DNA of 61,276 bases from Bradyrhizobium sp. Leo170 (GTDB lineage: Bacteria > Pseudomonadota > Alphaproteobacteria > Rhizobiales > Xanthobacteraceae): positions 1 through 61,276 of the forward strand of contig NZ_PSRR01000012.1 of the NCBI RefSeq assembly GCF_004296405.1, written 5' to 3'. Under the pieces are notes generated by a model, which saw nothing but the letters and a program-made list of their open reading frames with translations, was not told where the DNA came from and searched no databases. A program made the position numbers and the translations under genes. This document shows positions 24,519 to 31,914 of this stretch, piece by piece (the stretch's first letter is position 1; every line of letters starts with the position of its first letter).

Positions 24519-24698
24519 GTGCTGAATGATCGCGAAAACATCCTGAACGCACTCCGTGAGAAGCCGCTCAAACTCTACGAAGTCATGAAACGTGCCAATG
24601 TCGTGAATGAGGAAACTTGCCAATCGCTTCTGTTGAAAATGCGAGAGGAAGGCTTGGTCAAGTTCGATATCCATAAGGGGCGCTGGCTCATCGGATGA
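24519..24698 (+). CDS. Small winged-helix-like protein (59 aa, GTG start)
   Basis: VLNDRENILNALREKPLKLY, EVMKRANVVNEETCQSLLLK and MREEGLVKFDIHKGRWLIG. The order helix, helix, recognition helix, then a short wing (GLVKFDIHKGRW) is that of a minimal winged-helix DNA-binding fold such as LexA or MarR-type cores. An in-frame TGA at 24501 restricts the start to GTG 24519, with AGGA ten bases upstream. Just below common length cut-offs. It probably shares a transcript with the preceding gene. Confidence 0.6.
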   Translation: MLNDRENILNALREKPLKLYEVMKRANVVNEETCQSLLLKMREEGLVKFDIHKGRWLIG

Positions 24699-25269
24699 TT
24701 CGCAAATTGCGCCCCGTCCAGCACTGATCGCAGAAAGATCGCTACGCGATTAAGGAGGCATTTCCGAGTTGGCGTTGCCTCGGCGGAGACCTAAACCGGC
24801 CCGCAGGTTTCATGTGGCTGATCTGCATCCCCTCCGGCCGCAACCACTTGTAAGCCGTGATTTCCTGCTTCTCGGTGAGTTGATGATGTGTGGGGCACAT
24901 AAGGACCCTTTCGGGCAGGACCTGCCCCTCAGCAGCTCGGTTTGCGGTCACCGCCATCAGTTTCTACCAGCGAGGGCCTGCAGGTTGGGCGCCCGCCGAC
25001 CGTAATGCAGAAGCTTTAACGTCACTCGGTTTCCTGAGGTCGGTGAAAGTCGGAATTCGAGGCTAGTTTTGGTCGTCCATGTAACACCGAGAATCCTGGA
25101 TTCTTGCTATTCTCGCTTAGGGAGAGGACCTCAGCCGCAGCGTTCGAGCAAGTTTCTTTCTAGTTTCTCTCCCTCCGCCATATGGCGATTGAAGTCGAAT
25201 GGCGGAAACGCGCCGCAGGCGTGATTCCGGCGGAGCCGAGAGCGCGGCCCAAAGGGCAACGCCATTCCC
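24699..25269. other. Long intergenic region, no confident gene
   Basis: A minus-strand frame within 24742-24957 (ERVLMCPTHHQLTEKQEITA...) has some protein-like character but neither ribosome site nor a recognised family. The right part near 25080-25200 is AT-richer and nothing is identifiable. Confidence 0.35.
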
Positions 25270-26271
25270 CTATCTTGCCAACGGCGTCGCTGGCTGGCCC
25301 TTCGCCAGAGCTACGGCGGTTTGTTGAGTGGCCTCAAGCGCAGCCTGAACGTCAGGGCGCACGCCGACGCCTCCCCAGTTGCTGTGCGTGATCGGATTTT
25401 CAGCCCTGCCAGTCGGCACGACAACGAAGAGGTCGGAACCTAGTTCATTCAGACCGCCTGGATTCGCTCCTCCGCGTGTTGTTGCGCCAACCACAGTTGC
25501 GCGCTTGAGCATTTGCAGGTCGTAGGCAAACTCCTCACCCGCCGAATAAGTCTTTGGGCCAACCAGCACATAGACGGGCTTGCCAAGATAGTGCACCGGC
25601 GTCGATGAACTCCAAAACGACTCCGTTCTGAAAGTCGAAGTCCCACGATTGCGCCAGATGAGGTCGTTGATATGAACACGCTTGCCGGGATCGAGGAAGA
25701 AACTGACAAGGTAGGCTACAGACGCCGGATGTCCGCCGCCATTGTCCCGCATGTCGATGATGAGCGCGGCGGTGTCCGACAGGTTACGCATGGCGTCGTC
25801 GGCTGCCGGATTAAAGACCTCGGGCGGAACGAACCGCGCCAAGTGGATGTATCCGATATTGCCGTCTAATCGTTTCACCTCAAAGCCGGCATCCTGCGGC
25901 GTGGTCGGCGGAGGCTGGTTACGGAACGGCGAGCCAAAGATCACCCTCATATGGCTGTCGTTGGTGATCGCACGGAGTTGCTCGGTCAGTTGCAGCGCAA
26001 ACTGAGCTGGATCGGTTACGCCGGCATAGGCGTTCGTTCTCAATGCCTTCTCTAGCGCATCCGCCGCCTGCATGCCCACATCCGGGAACACATAACCCTC
26101 GCGCAACTCGACAGCGATGCCGCCGATCACCTTTCTGACCGTTGTCTGATCCAAGAGCACGCTTTGCGCCGTATCGGAAGCCACCTCGGCACTTGCCGTT
26201 GATGGCGCGGCCACAAGTGTAGAAATTGTCGCGAAGCAGGCGATAAGAAATGACGATCGACGATACAGCAT
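25270..26271 (-). CDS. S41 family (tail-specific-like) serine peptidase, exported
   Basis: A 333-residue protein. ATG 26271 follows GGGAG, and MLYRRSSFLIACFATISTLV plus an Ala-rich AxA site form a signal peptide. An N-terminal helical bundle (RKVIGGIAVELREGYVFPD) typical of IRBP-like S41 members is followed by the protease core: GNIGYIHLARF, AALIIDMRDNGGGHPASVAY and TYSAGEEFAYDLQMLKR, where the Ser of TYSAGE is the nucleophile and the downstream Lys the likely general base. No PDZ domain is apparent. Acts in the periplasm on unknown polypeptides. Longer in-frame starts exist but would bury the signal peptide. Confidence 0.9.
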   Translation of the reverse strand: MLYRRSSFLIACFATISTLVAAPSTASAEVASDTAQSVLLDQTTVRKVIGGIAVELREGYVFPDVGMQAADALEKALRTNAYAGVTDPAQFALQLTEQLRAITNDSHMRVIFGSPFRNQPPPTTPQDAGFEVKRLDGNIGYIHLARFVPPEVFNPAADDAMRNLSDTAALIIDMRDNGGGHPASVAYLVSFFLDPGKRVHINDLIWRNRGTSTFRTESFWSSSTPVHYLGKPVYVLVGPKTYSAGEEFAYDLQMLKRATVVGATTRGGANPGGLNELGSDLFVVVPTGRAENPITHSNWGGVGVRPDVQAALEATQQTAVALAKGQPATPLAR

Positions 26272-26589
26272 CTGGCTCCCGGTTACGGTCGGATTCATTA
26301 CAACAGGTGCCAATTTTAGGACAGATCTGTGGCGAACGCTAATCGCCACAGAGTGCCGAAGCCGCGCTTGCCGACGATTGATCGCGAGCCAACCGCGTTC
26401 GCCGGACCGGCCGCGTGCGATTTCCGTCCCCCACGGATTAAGCTATCATCCGATTCGAGCGCGGCCCACGCCTCCCCCCTCCGATCGGGAAAGTATCACT
26501 CATACCGGGCCACCTGATCATCGAACCGACTGTTCGAGCGCCAAGCATAAGGAGGGATTGCGAAGATTGCTCGCAATAGGAGGTTGCCG
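26272..26589. other. Intergenic region between divergent genes
   Basis: Promoter region for the S41 peptidase (left) and the helicase-like gene (right). Two Shine-Dalgarno-like boxes (AAGGAGGG near 26550 and AGGAGG near 26578) precede ATG 26590. No palindrome or sigma consensus is clear. Confidence 0.35.
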
Positions 26590-26615
26590 ATGAAGCTGTC
26601 TGCGCCGATTTACCA

Positions 26616-27302
26616 TTGAAGCACAAAGCCAAACGACTATCCCGCGGGGAAGGTATTCCACTCCATGTCGCGCTGAATCGCATAGCCCTTCAGGAAGGCT
26701 ATAGCGATTGGAGCCTGCTTGCGGCGAAGCTGTCCGCGTCCAGGCCTGCTGGCAAGCTGCTTGCGCGATTGAAGCCTGGTGACCTGGTGCTGGTGGGCGC
26801 GCGCCCGGGCCAAGGCAAGACGCTGATGAGTCTTGAGCTCGCCGTCGAAGCCATGAAAGCCGGCAATCGCGCCGTGTTCTTCACGCTGGAATATACGGAA
26901 AAAGACGTTCTGGATCGCTTCCAGGCAATCGGGGCGGAGTACGCGCGGTTCGACGGACTGTTCGAGCTCGACTGCTCCGACGCGATAAGTGCCGATTACA
27001 TCACAAGGATGTTGGCGACAGCGGCTCGCGGCACCCTGGTGGTGGTGGACTATCTGCAATTGCTGGATCAGAGACGTGAAAACCCCGGATTGGCAGAGCA
27101 GGTTCGCGTGCTGAAATCGTTCGCGCGAGACCGGGGGCTCATCATCGTCTTCGTCTCGCAGATCGATCGATCATACGATCCGGCGAGGAAGACGTGTCCT
27201 GACATTGGCGATGTCCGGCTGCCCAATCCGCTGGACTTGCGGCTGTTCAACAAGACCTGCTTCTTGAACAAAGGTGAGGTCCAGTTCCGGGCCGTGAGCT
27301 AG
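26616..27302 (+). CDS. DnaB-helicase-like RecA-fold ATPase, 5' frameshift
   Basis: A 228-residue frame with Walker A GARPGQGKT (61-69), AVFFTLEYTEKDV, Walker B TLVVVDYLQLLDQ and sensor FVSQIDRSYD. This is the DnaB C-terminal helicase core, found as a short stand-alone protein in Bradyrhizobium. The frame's first possible start is TTG 26616 with no ribosome site. Just upstream, AGGAGG and ATG 26590 begin MKLSAPIYH and then stop; adding one T (CATTGAAG to CATTTGAAG) would join it to LKHKAK. So a one-base deletion has probably separated the true N-terminal nine residues. Translation may still restart at TTG. Function in the cell unknown. Confidence 0.8.
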   Translation: MKHKAKRLSRGEGIPLHVALNRIALQEGYSDWSLLAAKLSASRPAGKLLARLKPGDLVLVGARPGQGKTLMSLELAVEAMKAGNRAVFFTLEYTEKDVLDRFQAIGAEYARFDGLFELDCSDAISADYITRMLATAARGTLVVVDYLQLLDQRRENPGLAEQVRVLKSFARDRGLIIVFVSQIDRSYDPARKTCPDIGDVRLPNPLDLRLFNKTCFLNKGEVQFRAVS

Positions 27303-27677
27303 CGCGGGCCAATTCGGTCTTGCTCCTGTCGTGTGCCAAATCGATCGCGCGCGACAGGGCCGCAACGTCCCGTTCCATCCGTTTCTGATACCGCCAATGA
27401 TGCATTTGGCGGCTGTTTGCGCCGTCGCGACGCGCGACAGAAACCAATCGTTAGGACTCTGTTGGGACCGATTTTCGCGGCTTCGATTCGTTCTTTGAGA
27501 ACGAAGTAAAGTCAGATGCAGAACAAGGCGATGCCATCCAACTTTGTTTCTTCTTCGTCTCTGTGCACTTTTGAACAAACTCGCGGTCGCGATAGGAAAC
27601 TGGTGTTGTCCCTCTTGGGCGAAGAATTGCGCGCTTGCGAAACTCTCCGCCGCCGCGCTGCCTCGCGCCGCCCTGTT
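27303..27677. other. Intergenic region carrying a duplicated element
   Basis: Contains copy 1 of the 110-bp repeat (27415-27525). The remaining sequence is open in several frames because of composition, but no gene is supported. Confidence 0.4.
27415..27525 (+). repeat. 110-bp direct repeat, copy 1
   Basis: Shares with 28721-28831 the blocks GAAACCAATCGTTAGGACTC, TCGATTCGTTCTTTGAGAAC and ATGCAGAACA, about 80% identical overall. The block CGTTCT-TTG-AGAACG is a perfect hairpin in both. Confidence 0.75.
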
Positions 27678-27703
27678 GGAACAAAAGCGCGCAATATCGG
27701 GTT
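27678..27703 (+). promoter_or_regulatory. EcfG-like promoter of csbD-type gene
   Basis: GGAAC at 27678-27682, 17-base spacer, GGTT at 27700-27703; ATG lies 30 bases downstream. Matches the general stress consensus GGAAC-N16/17-cGTT except one base in the -10. CsbD-family genes are classical stress-regulated genes, which supports it. Confidence 0.6.
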
Positions 27704-27732
27704 GGCTCACTACTTGTCCAAGGAGGAGAGCA

Positions 27733-27936
27733 ATGGATTGGAATCGCGTTGAGGGCAACTGGAAGGCAATGAAAGGCAAGGTCAAGGAGCAGTGGGGAAA
27801 GCTCACCGATGATGACCTCGACGTCATCGCGGGAAAGCAGGACCAACTCGAAGGACGTTTGCAGCAACGCTACGGCTATGCGAAGGACCAGGCCAGAAAA
27901 GAGATCGATGACTGGTATGGTCGTCAGAACTGGTAA
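27733..27936 (+). CDS. CsbD family stress protein
   Basis: A 67-residue protein: MDWNRVEGNWKAMKGKVKEQ, WGKLTDDDLDVIAGKQDQLE and GRLQQRYGYAKDQARKEIDD, ending in W. This is the complete CsbD-like fold. These small soluble proteins are induced by general stress (sigma B in Bacillus, EcfG in alphaproteobacteria); their molecular role is unknown. Strong AGGAGGAG before ATG, EcfG-like promoter upstream and a hairpin terminator after the stop, so it is monocistronic. Confidence 0.93.
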   Translation: MDWNRVEGNWKAMKGKVKEQWGKLTDDDLDVIAGKQDQLEGRLQQRYGYAKDQARKEIDDWYGRQNW

Positions 27937-27943
27937 CTTCAAG

Positions 27944-27972
27944 AAGCCCCGCTTTTGCGGGGCTTACTTTTG
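27944..27972 (+). terminator. Rho-independent terminator of csbD-type gene
   Basis: Perfect 9-bp stem AAGCCCCGC / GCGGGGCTT with a TTTT loop, followed by ACTTTTG. It lies eight bases after the CsbD stop. Confidence 0.8.
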
Positions 27973-28007
27973 ATCGGAAGATCCAAGTTTCGACCTCCTT
28001 CCGGACA

Positions 28008-28033
28008 GGAACAAAATGTCGCACCGGCACGTT
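28008..28033 (+). promoter_or_regulatory. EcfG promoter (full consensus)
   Basis: GGAAC at 28008-28012, 17-base spacer, CGTT at 28030-28033: an exact match to the alphaproteobacterial EcfG consensus, 30 bases before ATG 28064. Confidence 0.7.
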
Positions 28034-28063
28034 CTTCGTCCACAATCGGAATGGAGGAATGAG

Positions 28064-28330
28064 ATGAGGAGCTACCTTCTTGCCGCCACCATGATCGTAT
28101 TGTTTGCCGCCCCCGCTCTGGCTGAAGACGTTGGCGTTGGGGTTGGGGTTCAGGCCGGACCGGTTGGCGGTGGCGTCACTATTGGTGAGCCTCGCGATCA
28201 CCGCGACCGCGATCGGACCACCGTCATCAAAGAGCGTGAGCCTCGCGATACCGACAGAACGACGGTCATCAAGAAAGAAAACGAGGACGGATCTCGCGAG
28301 AAAACCGTCATCCATCATGACAACGACTGA
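28064..28330 (+). CDS. Small exported Gly/charged-repeat protein, stress-linked
   Basis: An 88-residue protein starting MRSYLLAATMIVLFAAPALA, a signal peptide cleaved after ALA. The mature part has a Gly/Val-rich strand (VGVGVGVQAGPVGGGVTIGE) and two copies of an ExRDxDRTTVIK repeat, then a third TVI phrase near the end. Highly charged; periplasmic. GGAGG precedes ATG, and an exact EcfG-type promoter lies upstream, so it belongs to the general stress response. Function unknown. Confidence 0.75.
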   Translation: MRSYLLAATMIVLFAAPALAEDVGVGVGVQAGPVGGGVTIGEPRDHRDRDRTTVIKEREPRDTDRTTVIKKENEDGSREKTVIHHDND

Positions 28331-28407
28331 CTGGAAAGCTGGTGAAGACAGCCGGTAACAGCCGAAGAAGTTGGAAAGGCAGTCGGGCCGCCAGGCGGGC
28401 ATTCTAC

Positions 28408-28512
28408 TAGAGCATTTTCGGTTCTGATTGAATCAGAACCGAAGCTCTCGATTCTTGCTTTGACGCGTTTTCTTCACGCGAACCGGTGTCCACTTCGCTC
28501 GAAAACGCTCTA
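28408..28512 (+). repeat. Palindromic MITE-like intergenic element
   Basis: Ends are inverted repeats TAGAGCATTTTCG and CGAAAACGCTCTA. An internal perfect palindrome of GGTTCTGATT and AATCAGAACC around one G lies at 28420-28440. The size and sequence are those of an abundant dispersed element in Bradyrhizobium genomes. Non-coding; the transcript would fold back on itself. Confidence 0.7.
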
Positions 28513-28902
28513 ATCCGCAAGATACTGCGCGGGCCCTTCAAGTCCTAAAAGAGCCTCCGTTGCTGGCCAGCGGGGGCTTTTCTCATACGGGGCGTTTTGT
28601 TGGAGATCGGAAATGGGAACGAACGATCGCTCTCGGCGCTTGGCTGGCATGTTCTGCCCGCAATGCTCTGTTCGAGAAAGCCGGACAATACGAGGCGCAG
28701 ATTTCGATCAACGCGTGACTGTTCGCGCCGTCCGCAAGCCCGGCCGAAACCAATCGTTAGGACTCTGTCGGGACTGATTCTTCCGATATCGATTCGTTCT
28801 TTGAGAACGAAGTGGAGCCGTATGCAGAACAGTCAAAGGCAAGGTGCCTCGCAACGACGATGCCGACGCTCGCGATACAATTTCAGGGAAAGAACCGATC
28901 CT
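28513..28902. other. Intergenic region carrying repeat copy 2
   Basis: Contains a small hairpin (AGCCTCCGTTGCTGGCCAGCGGGGGCTTTT at its pieces near 28550-28580, terminator-like with TTTT) and copy 2 of the 110-bp repeat. A 31-codon frame from ATG 28821 exists but is not supported as a gene. Confidence 0.4.
28721..28831 (+). repeat. 110-bp direct repeat, copy 2
   Basis: Second copy of the element at 27415-27525, same orientation, 1306 bases further on. The CGTTCT-TTG-AGAACG hairpin and the ATGCAGAACA block are preserved. Confidence 0.75.
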
Positions 28903-29124
28903 CTAGACCGTCGTTGAAGCCAGAGGAATTTGAACAATCTCGGTGTCCTCTTCATTTGTCACCAAGATGAAGTTTCCTTCGCGCACCATCTCCGGTTTTT
29001 CCGTTCCGATCCTGTGAGCGATGAAGCTCCCGTGATCCCTGGCCTCGTCGTCATTCGTACACGCATGGCCGGACAGGTCATGAGCTTCGATTTGGCCAGC
29101 TAGATGGAAGAAATACCTGGGCAT
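28903..29124 (-). CDS. DUF6894 family protein
   Basis: A 73-residue protein starting MPRYFFHLAGQIEAHDLSGH, the hallmark MPRYFFH opening of the DUF6894 family so common in Bradyrhizobium, followed by DDEARDHGSFIAHRIGTEKP. Small cytoplasmic protein of unknown role. The first ATG of the conserved motif is used although no clear Shine-Dalgarno precedes it; five extra upstream codons (from 29139) are possible. Confidence 0.85.
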   Translation of the reverse strand: MPRYFFHLAGQIEAHDLSGHACTNDDEARDHGSFIAHRIGTEKPEMVREGNFILVTNEEDTEIVQIPLASTTV

Positions 29125-29188
29125 GTCGGCCAACTGCAATTCGGCTTGCTTGTTCCTAAATCAAACAGCGCGCCCCGCCCTGGGCGTG

Positions 29189-29437
29189 CTAGTCGCCTTT
29201 TTTGTCACCGCTCGGGGGCGCCGGCCTGGGTGGTGGTGGGCTGCCCACGCTTCCGGGTGTACCGCCGGTCCGGGCTCCAGGTTTGAGTGGCGGGGCGCTC
29301 CCGCCCACGGCGCCTGTTGCGGCGGCCGGGTCGCCAGGCCTGGGCGGCGGTGGACTGCCGACGCCTTGCGCAAACACCTGAATTGGCGCGAGTGCGAGAG
29401 CTGCGGCGATCAGTATGGAGAGCTTGCTTTTTGACAT
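29189..29437 (-). CDS. Small exported Pro/Gly-rich protein
   Basis: Starts MSKSKLSILIAAALALAPIQ with cleavage after VFAQ; GGGAGAAGCGA precedes the ATG. The 60-residue mature part is low complexity with GSPPPPRPGDPAAATGAVGG and a second GSPPPPRPAPP unit. A periplasmic or cell-envelope peptide, probably disordered. An EcfG-like promoter lies 28 bases upstream. Function unknown. Confidence 0.7.
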   Translation of the reverse strand: MSKSKLSILIAAALALAPIQVFAQGVGSPPPPRPGDPAAATGAVGGSAPPLKPGARTGGTPGSVGSPPPPRPAPPSGDKKGD

Positions 29438-29464
29438 TCGCTTCTCCCAATGATGTCTCACGAT

Positions 29465-29490
29465 AACCTTCGGGCTAGGTGCAAAGTTCC
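29465..29490 (-). promoter_or_regulatory. EcfG-like promoter of the exported Pro-rich gene
   Basis: On the minus strand GGAAC (29490-29486), 17-base spacer, GGTT (29468-29465), the same variant as before the CsbD gene. It lies 28 bases before ATG 29437. Confidence 0.6.
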
Positions 29491-29846
29491 TCATCGACAC
29501 CGACCAGTGAAGCAAGTCCTGATAATCCTTGAAGCTGGTCTCGCATTGATGTTCTACGGAGTGGTTCAAGGCCTTCTTCTTCCATCGTTCGATGGGAAGC
29601 GATCAATAGTCGCCGTCCTCGGGGCGCATATCTGCGACGAGGTGCGATTTCTGCGATTTGCGCACAAGTCTTTCAAGCGCGGCGCACTTTTTCCGAATCG
29701 GTGTTCCGCGATAGCTCTCTTGTCAGATCAGTTGCAGCCATTGCGAGTCAGGCGGGCATGTCCCTCAAACGATTACCAGAACCACGCTGTTGCGTGGGCG
29801 ATGATTGCTGCCGTGATCCTCACCAAGGACTTTACGGAGAAACGAG
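29491..29846. other. Intergenic region, no confident gene
   Basis: Open plus-strand frames run through here but show no ribosome site or family. A CCACGCTGTTGCGTGG hairpin lies near 29782-29797. Confidence 0.35.
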
Positions 29847-30137
29847 ATGACCAGCCTCAAGATATCAGTCGCTTCGGCCATGCTGCTTTCGGCTGTGGCG
29901 GCGGCGCCGGTGTTCGCGCAGCAAGCGATTCAGGAGCCCGGCCTGCGGGCATTCTATTACCCCAACTCGGATGTGCTGAATTCGGGCGCGAGCGCAAACA
30001 AGCTTGTGAATGACGCCAGCGCCTACGCGGCAATGGAAGGCGGTCGTGCTTCGCAATGTGCTCCGCGGGTTCGGTCTCAGAAATCCGGATCGCGGGCCGT
30101 TGCAGCAGCGGACAATCGGCAGCTTCGCTGCGACTGA
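29847..30137 (+). CDS. Small exported hypothetical protein
   Basis: MTSLKISVASAMLLSAVAAA is a signal peptide ending at VFAQ. Then QEPGLRAFYYPNSDVLNSGA, which I recognise as the conserved QEPGxxAFYxPNxDVLNxG phrase of small exported Bradyrhizobium proteins. The C-terminal 30 residues (CAPRVRSQKSGSRAVAAADN) look unrelated and basic and may be frameshifted relative to the family. Function unknown. Confidence 0.65.
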   Translation: MTSLKISVASAMLLSAVAAAPVFAQQAIQEPGLRAFYYPNSDVLNSGASANKLVNDASAYAAMEGGRASQCAPRVRSQKSGSRAVAAADNRQLRCD

Positions 30138-30196
30138 CGCTTCGTCCATCCTGAACCTCTAACGACAGTGCGGGTCTGCTTCGGCGGCCCGCGCTT

Positions 30197-31156
30197 TCAC
30201 ACGCTGAGAGCTGGAGAGCTTCGGTCGCTTCCCTGGTCCCGGATCTCGCTCGGGTCCTCGGAAAGCAACGCGCGAATTTCTCGCAGCTCCTCCAGGATGA
30301 AATTCAGCACCACGCGCGTGCGCGGCGCAAGATGCCGACGTGAGGAGTAGACCAGGCTGAACGGAATGTTCGGCGACGGGAAGTTGTTCAGGACGCGGAC
30401 GAGCTGGCCGCTGCGCAGATCGTCGAACACATCGACCAGCGCGAGATAGGCAATCCCGTATCCATCTCTCGCCGCCAGATGCACCGCGCTGGCGTCGTTG
30501 GCGAGGAATCCTCCCGATACGCGAATTTGCTGGGTGCCTTTGTTGGTCACGAACGTCCACATATCCGGATGCTGGCTGGTGGCGTGGACGATGCAGGTGT
30601 GCTGTGCAAGTTCGGCGGGCAAGGAAGGTGCGCCATGCTTTTCGACATAGCTCGGTGCCGCCACGGCGACGCGCGAAATCGTGCCGGCATGACGAACGAC
30701 CAGCGATGCATCGGCGATTTCGCCGACGCGCATCGCAAGATCGAGACGATCTTCGATCATGTCACCAATCCGATCACTCACCACCAGCTCGACCTTCAGC
30801 CCCGGGTGATCCGCCAGCAACTCGGGCAGACGGCGCGCGAGGAAGCGAGCTGCGGTGCCGGTCACGCCGACGCGGACCAGTCCGATGGGAGAGGCGCTCT
30901 GTCGTCCCACGGCCGTCAGCATGCCCTCGACGCCGTCCAATATCGGTCGCGCGAGGAGGACAAGCATCTGTCCGTCATCGGTGAGGCTGATCTTTCGCGT
31001 GGTGCGATGGAATAAGCGAACGCCGAAGTGCTCTTCGAGCTGCGAAATCTGGCGGGCGACCGCGGCCTGGCTCACATCACGCTCGCGCGCGACGGCGGAA
31101 AACGAAAGAACTTCCGCTACGCGTACGAGAATGCCGAGGCTGCCGAGAAGGTCCAT
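30197..31156 (-). CDS. LysR family transcriptional regulator
   Basis: A 319-residue protein. N-terminal winged HTH: GILVRVAEVLSFSAVARERD, VSQAAVARQISQLEEHFGVR and LFHRTTRKISLTDDGQ (residues 5-63), followed by a periplasmic-binding-protein-like effector domain (GLVRVGVTGTAARFLARRLP, ELVVSDRIGDMIEDRLDLAMR). Members bind DNA as tetramers and respond to a small molecule. Target unknown; it is on the same strand as the MarR gene 18 bases upstream and may be cotranscribed with it. Confidence 0.95.
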   Translation of the reverse strand: MDLLGSLGILVRVAEVLSFSAVARERDVSQAAVARQISQLEEHFGVRLFHRTTRKISLTDDGQMLVLLARPILDGVEGMLTAVGRQSASPIGLVRVGVTGTAARFLARRLPELLADHPGLKVELVVSDRIGDMIEDRLDLAMRVGEIADASLVVRHAGTISRVAVAAPSYVEKHGAPSLPAELAQHTCIVHATSQHPDMWTFVTNKGTQQIRVSGGFLANDASAVHLAARDGYGIAYLALVDVFDDLRSGQLVRVLNNFPSPNIPFSLVYSSRRHLAPRTRVVLNFILEELREIRALLSEDPSEIRDQGSDRSSPALSV

Positions 31157-31174
31157 CGCCGGTGCGCCTGTTCT

Positions 31175-31663
31175 CTAAGGCTCCGCCACCTGCAGACGCG
31201 CTTTCTCCAGCCTTTCCTTGAGAGAGAATAGTTTTCCACTGAGCTCATCGAGTTCGCCGGGCGCGAACTCCGCGAAGATAAATTCAATCAATGAATCTCG
31301 TCGCGGCGCCAATCCTTCCAGATGCTCCAACGCTCGATGCGTCAGCGACAGGTTGACGATTCGTCCGTCTCGTCGCGATGTCTTTCTCTGGATTAAGCCC
31401 TCTTTCTCAAGGATTTTTGACTGCGTTGTGACAAACGACGCTTCGACGTTCAAAATTTTCGAAACCTTGCCGACCGACAACCCGCTGTCATCGCCGGCAT
31501 CGGCGAGGATCAGCATGATCTTCCATTGCGGGCCGGTGATTCCGAGCGTTTTCGCCCAGGACTGATAGAGTTCATCAAGAGATGCGTGGAGCGACGCTAT
31601 TTCCCGACCAAACTGTCGAATAGAGTCTCGCTTCCTCATTGCGAATACATCTGCTCCGTTCAT
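31175..31663 (-). CDS. MarR family transcriptional regulator
   Basis: A 162-residue protein with the MarR winged helix: LGITGPQWKIMLILADAGDD, LSVGKVSKILNVEASFVTTQ, LEKEGLIQRKTSRRDGRIVN. The DxR wing (RRDGR) is intact. It is divergent from the porin gene and the intergenic space holds inverted repeats, so it may control the porin or itself. ATG 31639 (MRKRDSIRQ) is an alternative start. Confidence 0.92.
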   Translation of the reverse strand: MNGADVFAMRKRDSIRQFGREIASLHASLDELYQSWAKTLGITGPQWKIMLILADAGDDSGLSVGKVSKILNVEASFVTTQSKILEKEGLIQRKTSRRDGRIVNLSLTHRALEHLEGLAPRRDSLIEFIFAEFAPGELDELSGKLFSLKERLEKARLQVAEP

Positions 31664-31709
31664 TGGTCATGTCACCGAGTGTATCTTGGCTGCAACAAGA
31701 TCGATTTTG

Positions 31710-31763
31710 TTGTCATTTGGTAATGGTGTTATCTAGATCATGACAAATAAGTTCGTTACTTAT
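31710..31763. promoter_or_regulatory. Candidate operators between MarR and porin genes
   Basis: TTGTCAT (31710-31716) and ATGACAA (31740-31746) form one inverted pair; ATAAG-TTCGTTA-CTTAT (31747-31763) forms another. They lie 47-100 bases upstream of the MarR start and 150-205 bases upstream of the porin start. Binding by the MarR protein is inference. Confidence 0.4.
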
Positions 31764-31914
31764 GCTCGGGCAAGGGGGCTGGTCGGCTCGACGCGATAAA
31801 TTTTCCGTCAGCTTGGGACACTTGTAATTGGGCATTACGCGAGAGCGATGGGTCTCAGGCCGCTCGTTCCGCTTCGACTGACACCAGTCCGTCAGATCAG
31901 GAGGTTGCAATAAA

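Noticed and set aside
24742..24957. 71-codon minus-strand frame with CPTHHQLTEKQEITAYKWL
   Set aside because: No ribosome site, no recognised family, only one Cys; kept as intergenic.
27516..27752. 78-codon frame starting at the conserved ATGCAGAACA of the 110-bp repeat
   Set aside because: The corresponding frame in repeat copy 2 diverges at once, and it overlaps the csbD start in another frame.
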